Below, piece by piece: positions 53,762 to 63,433 of a stretch of 64,000 bases of DNA. Numbering within the stretch: the stretch's first letter is position 1; every line of letters begins with the position of its first letter. The notes beneath the pieces were generated by a model. That model did not search any database and was not told the origin of the DNA. It saw only the letters and a program-made list of their open reading frames with translations. The translations under genes were made by a program, and so were the position numbers. Origin of the DNA: Marinilabilia salmonicolor (GTDB lineage: Bacteria; Bacteroidota; Bacteroidia; Bacteroidales; Marinilabiliaceae); the NCBI RefSeq assembly GCF_003003035.1, contig NZ_PVTS01000020.1, positions 19,305-83,304 on the forward strand. Direction: 5' to 3'.

Positions 53762-54202
53762 ATGATGATCCTGGATAAAGAAAGTCTGACTTTTTCGCTC
53801 TCGGCTGATGAGGGGCCCGAAGAAAGCATTTCTCTAAAGATGGGGTATGCTTGTGTGAGCGAGGAATTTTTTAAAAATGATTTTCCAACTGAGGCAGAGA
53901 CCGATTATGCCATTAATTATATTGAAGATGTCTTGATGAGTAATAAAAGGCTTCATGAAAACAACGGAAGACTTTTCTCTTCAGATGAAATATTGAAATC
54001 AGTATTTCAAAAAAACGGACTTGAGAAGGAATTATTTTCACGCCGTGAGATAGAGAATCTTTTTAGTCAGTACGCGAAAGTGGTTATGGGGGCTCCACGT
54101 TCTTATCTGGGTGCCGGATTTTGCAAAAAGGATTATGCAGCTGTTTTAATTCTTCGGGAAATCATGCATCATCTTGATTATGAAATTTTGAAAATTTGCT
54201 AA
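53762..54202 (+). CDS. conserved-looking protein of unknown function
   Basis: A 146-residue, soluble, acidic protein without a recognised domain. It starts at an ATG pair (53762 or 53765), 36 bp after the dioxygenase stop, and is probably co-transcribed with it. The sequence contains alternating helices (YAINYIEDVLMSNKRLH, FSRREIENLFSQYAKVV) and ends in a helix with HH (ILREIMHHLDYEILKIC). Two cysteines lie near residues 30 and 120, one at the very end. A real gene is likely because of operon spacing and amino-acid composition. Confidence 0.65.
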   Translation: MMILDKESLTFSLSADEGPEESISLKMGYACVSEEFFKNDFPTEAETDYAINYIEDVLMSNKRLHENNGRLFSSDEILKSVFQKNGLEKELFSRREIENLFSQYAKVVMGAPRSYLGAGFCKKDYAAVLILREIMHHLDYEILKIC

Positions 54203-54388
54203 CGTTTTCCGGACAATGGTGATAAAAAATAGCTGATATAAATGATTCCAATGAATGCCGGACAAGTTGAAATTTCTTTCGGATCCGTAGTCCCATTTTT
54301 TCATATATCTATCGTCCACTATTGGCGGCAGTTTTTTAGTGACTCTAACTATTCTCCGCTAGATACTCGAAGGTCAGCGACTTTTTGT

Positions 54389-54396
54389 TATTTTTG
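54389..54396 (+). promoter_or_regulatory. -7 element of valS
   Basis: TATTTTTG fits TAnnTTTG and is 40 bp before the valS ATG. Confidence 0.5.
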
Positions 54397-54435
54397 CAGC
54401 TTGTATTGAACAACAGAGCAAAGATTTAAAATATT

Positions 54436-57066
54436 ATGGAAATAGCAAGCAAGTACAGTCCGGCCGATACAGAAGGCAAATGGTACAGTTACTGGATGGA
54501 ACAGGAGTTTTTTAAGTCTGTTCCCGACGAGCGCGAACCCTACACCATGGTGATTCCGCCACCGAACGTTACCGGCGTGTTGCACATGGGGCATATGCTC
54601 AACAATACCATTCAGGATATTCTGGTGCGCCGTGCGCGTATGCAGGGCAAAAATGCTTGCTGGGTTCCGGGTACCGATCACGCTTCCATTGCCACCGAGG
54701 CTAAAGTGGTAAACAAATTGAAAGAGGAGGGTATCTCTAAATATTCGCTATCGCGTGATGAATTTCTTAAGCATGCCTGGGATTGGACCGATAAACATGG
54801 TGGTATCATTCTGGAGCAGCTCAAGAAACTGGGTGCTTCCTGCGATTGGGATCGCACCTGTTTTACGATGGATGAGGTCCGTAGCGAAGGAGTAATTAAG
54901 GTATTCGTTGATCTCTATAAAAAAGGATACATCTACCGGGGCATCCGTATGGTGAACTGGGATCCGGCGGCCAAAACAGCCCTTTCCGATGAGGAGGTGA
55001 TCTACCGTGAGGTGCAGTCGAAACTTTATTACATCCGTTACCAGGTGGAAGGTGAGGAGAATGAGTATGTAACCATTGCTACTACGCGTCCCGAAACCAT
55101 CCTGGGTGATACCGCCGTTTGCGTGAATCCCAACGATGAGCGTTTTAAGCATCTGGTGGGTAAAAAAGTGCTGGTTCCTCTGGTAAATCGAGCCATTCCT
55201 GTACTTGAAGATGAATACGTAGATATGGAGTTTGGTACCGGATGTCTGAAAATTACACCTGCGCACGATATCAATGACTACGAAATTGGGATGCGCCACA
55301 ATCTGGAGAGCATTGATGTATTGAATGATGACGGTACATTAAGTGAAGCTGCCGGACTTTATGTGGGTGAAGATCGATTTGATGTTCGTGACAAAATTGC
55401 TGTTGACCTGGAGAAGGCTGGCAGTATGGTTAAGATTGAAGACTATACCAATAAAGTTGGTTTTTCAGAGCGTACCGATGCGGCCATTGAACCCAAACTC
55501 AGTACGCAGTGGTTCCTTAAAATGTCGGAACTCGCCAAACCTGCCCTCAATGCCGTGATGGAAGATGAGGTTCGTTTTCATCCTCCTAAATTCAAAAATC
55601 TCTACCGTCACTGGATGGAAAATGTGAAGGATTGGTGCATCTCCCGGCAACTTTGGTGGGGGCACCGTATTCCTGTTTATTATTTGGAGGATGGCAGCTT
55701 CGTGGTGGCCGAAACTGATGAGGAGGCACTGCAATTGGCTCGTGAAAAAAGCGGAAATGCCACCCTTAGTATGGATAACTTAAAACAGGATGAGGATGTT
55801 CTGGATACCTGGGCGTCATCCTGGTTATGGCCCATTACCGTTTTTGATGGTTTCAATCCCGACAATAACGAAATAGATTATTACTATCCGACCAATGACT
55901 TGGTGACCGCCCCTGAGATCATCTTTTTCTGGGTAGCTCGTATGATTATGGCCGGTTACGAATATCGGGGAACTTATCCGTTCAAGAATGTCTATTTTAC
56001 CGGAATTGTTCGGGATAAGCAACGCCGTAAAATGTCCAAGTCGCTGGGGAATTCACCAGAGCCGTTGGAACTTATCAAAAAATACGGAGCCGACGGGGTG
56101 CGTATGGGAATGTTGATGTGCTCACCAGCTGGAAACGATATCCTGTTTGACGAGAGTCTTACCGAGCAGGGGCGCAACTTTGCCAATAAAATCTGGAATG
56201 CATTTCGTCTGGTAAAGAACTGGGAAGTAGCATCCGGTGCAGAGCAACCCGAGAGTTCAGCCACTGCTGTGGAGTGGTTCCAAAACAAACTGATGGAATC
56301 CATCGGGAAAATTAATGATCACTTCGATAAATATCGTATCTCTGATGCCTTGATGGAAGTGTATCATCTTTTCTGGGGTGAGTTCTCTTCCTGGTATCTG
56401 GAACTGATCAAACCAGGGTATCAGCAGCCAATCGATGAAAAAACCTATGAGGCTACATTGAAGTTTTTTGATGATTTGGTACGTCTGTTGCATCCCTTTA
56501 TGCCTTTCATTACAGAGGAAATCTGGCAGCACCTGGCAGAAAGAAAAGAAGGGGAGAGCATTATGGTAAGCCTTCAGCCGGAAGCGGAGAAGTTCGACGA
56601 AACCCTTCTTCAGCAATTTGAATACGTCAAAGAGGCAATCGGTGGTATTCGTAATCTGCGGAAAGAGAAGAATTTATCACCTCGTGAAGCTCTTAAAGTG
56701 GTTGTTATGACCGGTAAGGATGGGTATTTCAGTCAGTTGGATCCGGTTTTCAAAAAAATGGCCAATTTGGAATCCATTGAAACTACCGAAGAAAAACTGA
56801 CCGGAGCGGTCTCATTTCTGGTTAAATCATCAGAGTACTTTGTGCCGCTCGAAGGTCTGATTGATACCGAAGAAGAGGTGGCAAAGCTGGAAGAGGAACT
56901 GAAGCGTATGCAGGGATTTCTTAACGGTGTGACCAAGAAACTTAGCAACGAGAAATTTGTGGCCAATGCACCGGAAAAAGTGGTGGAGATGGAGAAGAAG
57001 AAACTGGCAGATGCAGAAGCAAAAATCCAGGTGCTTACCGAGAGTATTAAGAACCTGAAGGGATAA
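54436..57066 (+). CDS. valS: valine--tRNA ligase
   Basis: An 876-residue class I synthetase charging tRNA-Val. [18 protein letters not shown] (about 40-57) contains the HIGH motif, the editing CP1 domain runs through about residues 190-330 ([20 protein letters not shown]), and KMSKS is at 532-536. The anticodon-binding domain follows, and a coiled-coil tail occupies the last 65 residues ([19 protein letters not shown]), as usual in ValRS. Length is standard. It has its own promoter, and R2 copy 9 follows immediately. Confidence 0.97.
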   Translation: MEIASKYSPADTEGKWYSYWMEQEFFKSVPDEREPYTMVIPPPNVTGVLHMGHMLNNTIQDILVRRARMQGKNACWVPGTDHASIATEAKVVNKLKEEGISKYSLSRDEFLKHAWDWTDKHGGIILEQLKKLGASCDWDRTCFTMDEVRSEGVIKVFVDLYKKGYIYRGIRMVNWDPAAKTALSDEEVIYREVQSKLYYIRYQVEGEENEYVTIATTRPETILGDTAVCVNPNDERFKHLVGKKVLVPLVNRAIPVLEDEYVDMEFGTGCLKITPAHDINDYEIGMRHNLESIDVLNDDGTLSEAAGLYVGEDRFDVRDKIAVDLEKAGSMVKIEDYTNKVGFSERTDAAIEPKLSTQWFLKMSELAKPALNAVMEDEVRFHPPKFKNLYRHWMENVKDWCISRQLWWGHRIPVYYLEDGSFVVAETDEEALQLAREKSGNATLSMDNLKQDEDVLDTWASSWLWPITVFDGFNPDNNEIDYYYPTNDLVTAPEIIFFWVARMIMAGYEYRGTYPFKNVYFTGIVRDKQRRKMSKSLGNSPEPLELIKKYGADGVRMGMLMCSPAGNDILFDESLTEQGRNFANKIWNAFRLVKNWEVASGAEQPESSATAVEWFQNKLMESIGKINDHFDKYRISDALMEVYHLFWGEFSSWYLELIKPGYQQPIDEKTYEATLKFFDDLVRLLHPFMPFITEEIWQHLAERKEGESIMVSLQPEAEKFDETLLQQFEYVKEAIGGIRNLRKEKNLSPREALKVVVMTGKDGYFSQLDPVFKKMANLESIETTEEKLTGAVSFLVKSSEYFVPLEGLIDTEEEVAKLEEELKRMQGFLNGVTKKLSNEKFVANAPEKVVEMEKKKLADAEAKIQVLTESIKNLKG

Positions 57067-57075
57067 TTGTATTTT

Positions 57076-57239
57076 GCCTGTCCATAAACTAAGCAAATTC
57101 TGTTTTTAGAGCTGTTTCTGGTCAGAAAGTGCCAATTGCCAGGCTTGCGAAGCCGCTAAAAACGGAGTTTACTAATCGTAAATGAGTATTTTGGCGGCAA
57201 GCGTAACGACGCAAGTGGTACTTTATGGAAAGAAACTAT
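57076..57239 (+). repeat. R2 palindromic repeat, copy 9
   Basis: Complete copy between valS and the transglutaminase gene. Inner arms GCCGCTAAAA (57152-57161) and TTTTGGCGGC (57189-57198) pair with one G-T; the sequence differs from all other copies. Outer ends GCCTGTCCATAAACTAAGC and ACTTTATGGAAAGAAACT. Confidence 0.8.
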
Positions 57240-57303
57240 TTAAGCGATACATATTAATTTTAAACATGGGGTGGATAGCCCCATGTTTTATAAATATTCG
57301 AAC

Positions 57304-58518
57304 ATGGGAAAAATATCTGCACTATCAGTATTGTTATTATTTTTTGCTGCAATGTTTATTGTCGGTTGCGCCCCCAAATATCCGGGTGTGCCTGAGAAAT
57401 ATCATGCAGGACTGGACGAGGCGCTGCAAGCTGCCGGAGAAAACCGGGTTGAATTGGAAATGGCATTAAATGAGATCCCCGATTCTCAAAAATCAGGAAT
57501 GGCATTTTTGATTGTAAACATGCCTCAGCGTGACCTTGAAGAGTTGTCTGCCGGATTTTTAAAGGCTAATATTGAATACGCCTACAAGGCACGAGCGTCA
57601 TTTCCCTGGACCATGGCTTTGCCCGATTCTGTTTTCTTTAATGAAGTGCTGCCTTATGCTTCTCTGAATGAACACAGAGATAACTGGCGGGAGGAATTTT
57701 TCAATCTGTTCTATCCTTACGTTAAAGATGCCGTGGATATCAGGGCGGCAATCGATTCTGTCAATCATAATATCGCGAACATTGTTAATGTGGAGTACAA
57801 TACAAATCGGGAGAAGCCGGATCAGAGTCCGTTTGAGTCAATGAAACAAAATATGGCTTCCTGCTCGGGATTGTCGATTTTGCTTACTGATGCCTTCAGA
57901 GCCGTGGGGATTCCTTCTCGTATTGCGGGCACTGCAAGCTGGCATGACGACCGGGGAAACCACAGTTGGAATGAGGTTTTGGTTGATGGACAATGGTATT
58001 TTACCGAATATTACCCCAGCGGTTTAAACAAAAGTTGGTTTCTAAGTGATGCGGGAAAAGCTGATAAAAACAATCCCAAATATGCGGTGTGGGCATCCAG
58101 TTTTAAAAAGACGGGAGATCCCTTTCCTCTGGTTTGGGACATGAGCATCAAATATGTGCCGGCAGTGAATGTAACTGATCGGTATGTGCGACTCTATCAG
58201 GAACAACAAAAATCGAAGGTGGCCTCCGGTGAGCTGGTTGAACTGGAGATTATTATGCTTAAAAACGATAAATGTTCCCTTGTGGGGGATGACCGTATGG
58301 CCGTAAATGTTGATGTTTTTAAGGCAGAGGAGCAAGTTGGCGGAGGTCGTACCAGTGGTCCTACGCAGGATTTGAATGATTTCCTTACTTTATTTGTCGA
58401 TAAAAATGCAACCTATACTTTTCGTTACACCAATGCCAAAGGTGAAATTGTAAATGTGGATAAGACAATTGAAGAAGACCCTCTTCAGGTTCGCCTGTAT
58501 ATGAGTGTTGAAGAATAA
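57304..58518 (+). CDS. transglutaminase-like lipoprotein
   Basis: A 404-residue lipoprotein; ATG 57304 gives LLLFFAAMFIVGC with the acylated Cys near residue 22. Residues about 150-245 are a transglutaminase-like cysteine-protease fold: the nucleophile is probably Cys 187 (MASCSGLSILLTDAFRAVGI), His 220 stands in NHSWNEVLVDGQWYF, and the third position is occupied by Glu 235 (TEYYPSG) rather than the usual Asp. The N-terminal 120 residues are helical; the C-terminal 130 form a beta-rich region. Protease, transglutaminase or merely binding function cannot be told. A terminator follows. Confidence 0.85.
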   Translation: MGKISALSVLLLFFAAMFIVGCAPKYPGVPEKYHAGLDEALQAAGENRVELEMALNEIPDSQKSGMAFLIVNMPQRDLEELSAGFLKANIEYAYKARASFPWTMALPDSVFFNEVLPYASLNEHRDNWREEFFNLFYPYVKDAVDIRAAIDSVNHNIANIVNVEYNTNREKPDQSPFESMKQNMASCSGLSILLTDAFRAVGIPSRIAGTASWHDDRGNHSWNEVLVDGQWYFTEYYPSGLNKSWFLSDAGKADKNNPKYAVWASSFKKTGDPFPLVWDMSIKYVPAVNVTDRYVRLYQEQQKSKVASGELVELEIIMLKNDKCSLVGDDRMAVNVDVFKAEEQVGGGRTSGPTQDLNDFLTLFVDKNATYTFRYTNAKGEIVNVDKTIEEDPLQVRLYMSVEE

Positions 58519-58541
58519 ATATTAATGAAGATATTACAAGG

Positions 58542-58575
58542 AAAACCGTGATGTCTAAAGTGTCACGGTTTTTTT
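58542..58575 (+). terminator. terminator behind the transglutaminase gene
   Basis: AAACCGTGA (58543-58551) pairs with TCACGGTTT (58563-58571), 11-base loop, T-run after. Confidence 0.8.
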
Positions 58576-58631
58576 ATTGAATATTTCCGTGCCCACTAGG
58601 CATTCAAATGTTAGGTGTTTAAAACTTAGTT

Positions 58632-59813
58632 ATGCAAGATAACTCACAAAAAAATAAATTCAGGACACCGGATGTAATTCTCATCTCCCTGTCTCACCAT
58701 ATTCATGATATTTATACCGCTTTCCTAGCACCCGTTCAAGTGCTGATTATAGAAAAACTGGCCATTAACTACACACTTTTTGGGTTGTTGTCCGTCATAC
58801 AAAGGCTTCCCACACTATTTAATCCTTTGGTTGGAATTCTGGCCGACAAAGTGCGTATCCGCTACCTGATGATTTTATCACCCACAGTTACAGCTGTAGC
58901 AATGAGCCTGATAGGGGTAGCACCTTCCTATTCTTTTTTGGTTTTACTGATGCTTATTTCAGGGATTGGCTCCACCATGTTTCATGTGCCGACTCCTGTG
59001 ATGGTAAAACATGTGTCGGGAAACCGAACGGGGCGCGGCATGAGTTTTTATATGGTAGGAGGGGAGTTGGCCCGCACTTTGGGGCCGATTGTTGTGCTTG
59101 GAGCCATTGATTTGTGGGGGTTCGAGGGTATTTTTCGTCTGATTCCTGCAGGATTGCTGGCTTCCATCATTCTTTTTGTACGGTTTAGACATGTTGATCT
59201 GCGCAAACAGGTAGAAAAAGGAGAGCAATCTGTTTCTTATATGAATACCCTCCGGAAATATCTTCCGGTTTTGCTTATTATTGGGAGTATTACGCTTACC
59301 CGGGGATTTATGAAAAGTTGTCTGACGTATTATTTGCCTGGTTATATGGAAAGTATAGGGGAGTCACGGTGGATGGCAGGAATTTCCTTATCCGTGATTT
59401 ATCTTTCCGGGGCGGCGGGTACATTTTTTTCCGGAACCATATCTGATTTTATTGGTCGAAGAAATACCCTGCTGATTGTTTCCGTGATTTCTCCCTTATT
59501 ATTAATGATTTTCATCTATTTCAGGGGAGTTTTTACTTTTCCTTTGCTTATAGCGATGGGGTTTTTCCTGTTGGCACCCACTCCTGTTTTTCTGGCCATT
59601 ATCCATGAGCTAAAAACAGAGCATCTTCCCTTTGTGAATGGCCTTTATATGACAAGTAATTTTTTGTTGGGGTCTGTCTCAACCCTGGTGGCAGGTTACG
59701 GCTTTGACCATTTTGGCAACGAAGCCACCTTTAAGTTTGCAGCAGGGATGGCACTTTTGGCGATTCCGGTAACCATTTATATCAAAAGACGGAAACCGTT
59801 TCAGGATCATTAA
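58632..59813 (+). CDS. MFS transporter (fosmidomycin-resistance/Fsr-like)
   Basis: A 393-residue major facilitator with about 12 membrane segments. The N-terminus SLSHHIHDIYTAFLAPVQVL corresponds to the conserved H-x-x-x-D start of the Fsr group, and GNRTGRGMSFYMVGGELAR and SDFIGRRNTLL are the A-type loop motifs between segments. Fsr-like proteins export drugs such as fosmidomycin, but the natural substrate is usually unknown. It is a single gene, convergent with the minus-strand PAAR operon; the two stop codons overlap by 4 bp. Confidence 0.85.
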   Translation: MQDNSQKNKFRTPDVILISLSHHIHDIYTAFLAPVQVLIIEKLAINYTLFGLLSVIQRLPTLFNPLVGILADKVRIRYLMILSPTVTAVAMSLIGVAPSYSFLVLLMLISGIGSTMFHVPTPVMVKHVSGNRTGRGMSFYMVGGELARTLGPIVVLGAIDLWGFEGIFRLIPAGLLASIILFVRFRHVDLRKQVEKGEQSVSYMNTLRKYLPVLLIIGSITLTRGFMKSCLTYYLPGYMESIGESRWMAGISLSVIYLSGAAGTFFSGTISDFIGRRNTLLIVSVISPLLLMIFIYFRGVFTFPLLIAMGFFLLAPTPVFLAIIHELKTEHLPFVNGLYMTSNFLLGSVSTLVAGYGFDHFGNEATFKFAAGMALLAIPVTIYIKRRKPFQDH

Positions 59814-60037
59814 AAGATAAAAATTATTTTTGCATTATGGAGTCGCTGATACCTAACCAGTACGGTATTGGTATCTAAAATGTCATGCTTCTTTTTAAAA
59901 GGAACCACTTCTTTCCAAACCGTATCAAGTTGTGATACGGTTTTGGAATCAGAAGTTTCGCGCTTGCCGGACTCAATATTGCAGGCTGCAAATGAAGCAA
60001 TACAAATTATGATGAATACTATTTTTTTAATCAACAT
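59810..60037 (-). CDS. small lipoprotein
   Basis: A 75-residue predicted lipoprotein: LIKKIVFIIICIASFAAC with the acylated Cys near residue 19, then about 55 hydrophilic residues with no known domain. The start at 60037 lies within the end of the gene upstream (11-bp overlap), as is normal for co-translated genes; longer upstream frames have no sense. It is the last gene of the PAAR operon. A small lipoprotein at the end of an effector operon may be a periplasmic immunity factor, but there is no direct evidence. Confidence 0.6.
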   Translation of the reverse strand: MLIKKIVFIIICIASFAACNIESGKRETSDSKTVSQLDTVWKEVVPFKKKHDILDTNTVLVRYQRLHNAKIIFIF

Positions 60038-60749
60038 AGAACACTTGGTTATTGGTTTTTGTAATGGTTTTTTCTTCCTTGATACTGGCAAGAGATTTAA
60101 ATTCATCAATGGACATAATCCATTGATTCTTTTTGGTTTCATAGTCAATGTAATTTCCATCCTGGTTTCTCGTTAAGGTTGTGTTAAACAGGTACATTGA
60201 TGGTTTCGTGCCTTTCAATCCAATATTAAAGAAAAAATAACGGGGTTCTTTTTCATGTTCCCGAGGCCAATAAATATTCCTGATTTGATCTAATAAAATG
60301 CGGATATAGCAGAAGCCATCATTGTAGAAATGAGTTTTATTAATTTTTGATATGTCATATTTAATTTTAACACACATCTTATCTGGCAGTATTTCCTTAT
60401 ATATAAACTCCTCCCCAAACGTTACCATCTTACCTTCTTTAGAAGAATAGGACAACAACCCGAAATCGATGTCCATATTGGGGGTTATCTGCAAAAGATG
60501 GCAGTTAAAGGTAATGGTATCTGCTTTTTCTTCGATGAAGTAAGCCGGTGATTCGGGAGTTGTAAGCCCCATAAAGGCTTGTTGCCACCAGTAAAGTTTC
60601 ATTCTTTTTTCTGACTGAACAATTTGAGGCGACTCTACCAAAACTGCAGGATACAAGCTTCCAAACTCCAGAAGGATGTTTTCATACTGTCGGCATTGTC
60701 CGAAATAATCATCGATAATATCTTCAAGAGTTAGGTGTATTAACTGCAT
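60027..60749 (-). CDS. unknown protein of the PAAR operon
   Basis: A 240-residue soluble protein, no signal peptide, no recognised domain. It is rich in aromatic residues (YWWQQAFMG, FYNDGFCYIRILLDQI, NIYWPREHEKEPRYFFF) and looks like an alpha/beta fold. It starts 80 bp behind the membrane-anchored small protein and overlaps the lipoprotein gene by 11 bp. Its place in the operon is compatible with an adaptor/chaperone or immunity role for an effector; this is inference from context alone. Confidence 0.6.
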   Translation of the reverse strand: MQLIHLTLEDIIDDYFGQCRQYENILLEFGSLYPAVLVESPQIVQSEKRMKLYWWQQAFMGLTTPESPAYFIEEKADTITFNCHLLQITPNMDIDFGLLSYSSKEGKMVTFGEEFIYKEILPDKMCVKIKYDISKINKTHFYNDGFCYIRILLDQIRNIYWPREHEKEPRYFFFNIGLKGTKPSMYLFNTTLTRNQDGNYIDYETKKNQWIMSIDEFKSLASIKEEKTITKTNNQVFYVD

Positions 60750-60829
60750 TAAAGAGAGTATGTTGGCTTCCCTGTCATAGGCAGATATTGACGAATGTCG
60801 GCCAGCATGAGAGATGCTCTGTTGTATAA

Positions 60830-61339
60830 CTACTCCAACAAATTATTTTTCTTCAAAAACTCAATGGTCTCTTTCGTGACCGGAACCGATTCTTTTGGGC
60901 TGTGTTCTATTCCTTTTACCTCGGTCTTTTCTGTAGCTTCCTTTCCTTTTTTGCTTTTGTATTTTTCTTTGATGCTCCCGTTTTCATTTATGGGGCATTC
61001 TGTCCAGCCACCGGGCGGTTGGGGAACCAAATGAGCGGGGTTTATGGAAACTTCGATTTTTATTTCACTTATTTTAGGGTGATTTTTAACGAATTGTACA
61101 ATAAAATATTTGTTTAATCGCTCACTGCCATGAGGTATATCAGTTCGGTATTTCTTATCATTAATATAAAACTTACCTAACCCAGTAGGAAATGGACCTG
61201 TATCACACCGAAAATCATATATATATGCTATCGCATATTTTTTTTCCGAGTTTTCTTTATATATATATCCAGCTATAAAATATATTACAAGCCCGATTAG
61301 TATTGCAGAATAAAAAAAAGTTTCTTTATCTATCTTCAT
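60830..61339 (-). CDS. membrane-anchored protein, candidate immunity protein
   Basis: A 169-residue protein with one N-terminal membrane segment (TFFYSAILIGLVIYFIAGYI), a globular part (about 30-110), then a low-complexity, Lys/Glu-rich stretch (about 125-150) and a short helical end. Its ATG overlaps the stop codon of the large upstream gene by 4 bp (ATGA), so both are translationally coupled. A small membrane-anchored protein coupled to a large hydrophobic candidate toxin is the usual layout of effector-immunity pairs. No family is recognised. Confidence 0.6.
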   Translation of the reverse strand: MKIDKETFFYSAILIGLVIYFIAGYIYKENSEKKYAIAYIYDFRCDTGPFPTGLGKFYINDKKYRTDIPHGSERLNKYFIVQFVKNHPKISEIKIEVSINPAHLVPQPPGGWTECPINENGSIKEKYKSKKGKEATEKTEVKGIEHSPKESVPVTKETIEFLKKNNLLE

Positions 61340-63414
61340 TGCTCTATAAGTTTTCCAAGGCCTTGAATAATCGCATTTTCATTAGATTTTATGACAACTT
61401 GCGTACTTGTATCAAATATAAAATTACTACTCTTTATTGTTTCACCTCCGTACTTGTGCAAAGTGCCAGCAATTAATGTTCGGGTTATTACTGCCAGAAG
61501 TGTTTTTGTATCTGTGTTTTTTTTGAAGATTGTATCAAATTCAATAATTTCCCAATCCAAAATACTATACTTTACAGTAAACACATTTCCCAAAGCTGCT
61601 CCAACAAAAGGTGTAAAAAATGAATCTCCTATTACGGTAAATAAATTCACCTGCCCTTCCTGCGTTATCGTTTGATAACCTACACTTACCACGGCTTTGG
61701 ATAAAATCGTTTTTGCACTCAACTTACCACTGCCAAGAAGAGCCTTTTTTGCTGCAGCTTTAAATGCATTGCGGGACAACATGCGGGATCCGGCCGCCAC
61801 TCCTTGCATCATTCCTGCAGTAATAACGCTTGTCAGGACAAATATTGTCCCTTTGGTAACAGGATGATTTATGAAATCTTTTTGCCCCTGATGAATACTC
61901 ATTCTCATGATATCAGCTTTCTCATTATCTGAAGTATAAACACTCTTTAGCAGACCGGATCTTATTTTTCTGTCTGAATTTACATAAGCCCTGTTGAGAG
62001 TTCCATCAGAATTGAATGGCTCCGGCGACAGTTCTGTCGGATTGTTGAGCTTAATGCTGTGAATATCTCCATACTCGTTGATTCGAATGTATTTTAAAAC
62101 CGCAGTTGGCATTTTGTCTGGCTCAATTTCGCAATGAATGCCTCTTATTGTTTCGTAGGGCATGGCATATACCTTGTAATAAAACGGAGACCATTCATCC
62201 GACACAATTCCGGTGTAAACAAGCTCTTCACTACCTCTTGGATCAGGGAAAACTGTTCCGTTGGGATTATTGCCGGTTATGCCAAACTGTCGTTTCATTA
62301 TATGCTGCGAATAGTTTTCGATATTTGAAAAATGAACGGTTCGGGCAGGGGCATTTTCGTCATTCAATGCTTCTTCACTTAGCCATGCAACTGCTTTTCG
62401 ATTAACCCCGGAAATGAGTTCGAACAATTCCATGCTTGCATTTCGTAAGCCATTAAGTTCGTCCATGCCTAACAGTTCTTCATAGTTAAAAACAAGCGTT
62501 TTGACTTCAAAAAATTCTATCCGGTTGTCCTTTTTTGTGAATTCTGTTTCCGGAAAGATGAATCTGCGACTTACCGGTAGTTTTGCATTGTACTTTTTTT
62601 CTATTGCCTGTATTTTCTGTTCAGGGATATCCAGTACATAATCCTCAACATGATATCGTTTTTTCTTTTTGTAAAACGAATTCTTACTGCATGAGGTTTC
62701 TCCGTTCTTGAGATTTACAGAAGTCAAAATATCCATAAATCTGGTTTGATTCGGAAAAACATCTTTATAGATCGACACTGATCCAAAAATATCAATAACT
62801 TCTTTCCAATAGGCATAATGGATCTCGGAAAGTTTATAAATGTCAAAGTCAATGGCGTGAGTTAAAATGGAATAGTATCCACTGCTTAAATATCCATTAC
62901 TTGCAAAAAAATCTTCTATGAATTCGATTCCCGGATCCGGATCAGCCTGTTCGTCTTTAATCATAAAATCAACCAGGTCAGCAGGTGTTAAAAGGAATCG
63001 ACTTAATTGCAAAACTCTGAATTTCCCTTGTAGCAGATTATTTTTTGAGTAATGATTTAGTTCCAGATTAATTCTTGCAGAAGGGGAGTTATTATTGATC
63101 TGAGATAAGATTATTTTTTTTGCATCATAAATGGCTTTTCGGGCTTTTTCTCTGGCTTTCAAATCAGTTTGATCTACCGAAACAGTAGTGGGATCAATCC
63201 CGGGAGAAGCCTCAACAAATTGATTTAGTGTGCCGTTTTCAATATGTTCCAATAATTCATCGGTCGTGCTGCTAAGCAGAGGGGCCATCATGGCCGCTGT
63301 AATAGACAGGTTGGAGTGCAATATTTCGTAACACAAATCGGATACTTGACCTAAAGCATCTTCCAAGACCCAAAAAGCATCTTCTTCGTAATCCCAGTCG
63401 TCTTTGTTGGCCAT
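61336..63414 (-). CDS. large candidate effector behind a PAAR gene
   Basis: A 692-residue protein without a recognised family or signal peptide. The first 480 residues are soluble and mixed alpha/beta. The C-terminal 190 residues contain several Gly/Ala-rich hydrophobic stretches (GTIFVLTSVITAGMMQGVAA near 535, GDSFFTPFVGAALGNVFTV near 605, LLAVITRTLIAGTLHKYGG near 645) of the kind seen in pore-forming or membrane-inserting toxins. It begins 19 bp after the PAAR gene and is coupled to a membrane-anchored small gene. A role as a cargo of a contractile secretion system is inferred from this arrangement. Confidence 0.55.
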   Translation of the reverse strand: MANKDDWDYEEDAFWVLEDALGQVSDLCYEILHSNLSITAAMMAPLLSSTTDELLEHIENGTLNQFVEASPGIDPTTVSVDQTDLKAREKARKAIYDAKKIILSQINNNSPSARINLELNHYSKNNLLQGKFRVLQLSRFLLTPADLVDFMIKDEQADPDPGIEFIEDFFASNGYLSSGYYSILTHAIDFDIYKLSEIHYAYWKEVIDIFGSVSIYKDVFPNQTRFMDILTSVNLKNGETSCSKNSFYKKKKRYHVEDYVLDIPEQKIQAIEKKYNAKLPVSRRFIFPETEFTKKDNRIEFFEVKTLVFNYEELLGMDELNGLRNASMELFELISGVNRKAVAWLSEEALNDENAPARTVHFSNIENYSQHIMKRQFGITGNNPNGTVFPDPRGSEELVYTGIVSDEWSPFYYKVYAMPYETIRGIHCEIEPDKMPTAVLKYIRINEYGDIHSIKLNNPTELSPEPFNSDGTLNRAYVNSDRKIRSGLLKSVYTSDNEKADIMRMSIHQGQKDFINHPVTKGTIFVLTSVITAGMMQGVAAGSRMLSRNAFKAAAKKALLGSGKLSAKTILSKAVVSVGYQTITQEGQVNLFTVIGDSFFTPFVGAALGNVFTVKYSILDWEIIEFDTIFKKNTDTKTLLAVITRTLIAGTLHKYGGETIKSSNFIFDTSTQVVIKSNENAIIQGLGKLIEQ

Positions 63415-63433
63415 ATAACCATTGTAGGCATCA

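Noticed and set aside
59868..60176. 102-codon + strand frame opposite the small lipoprotein
   Set aside because: Shadow of the two overlapping minus-strand genes, which have signal peptide and operon spacing in their favour.
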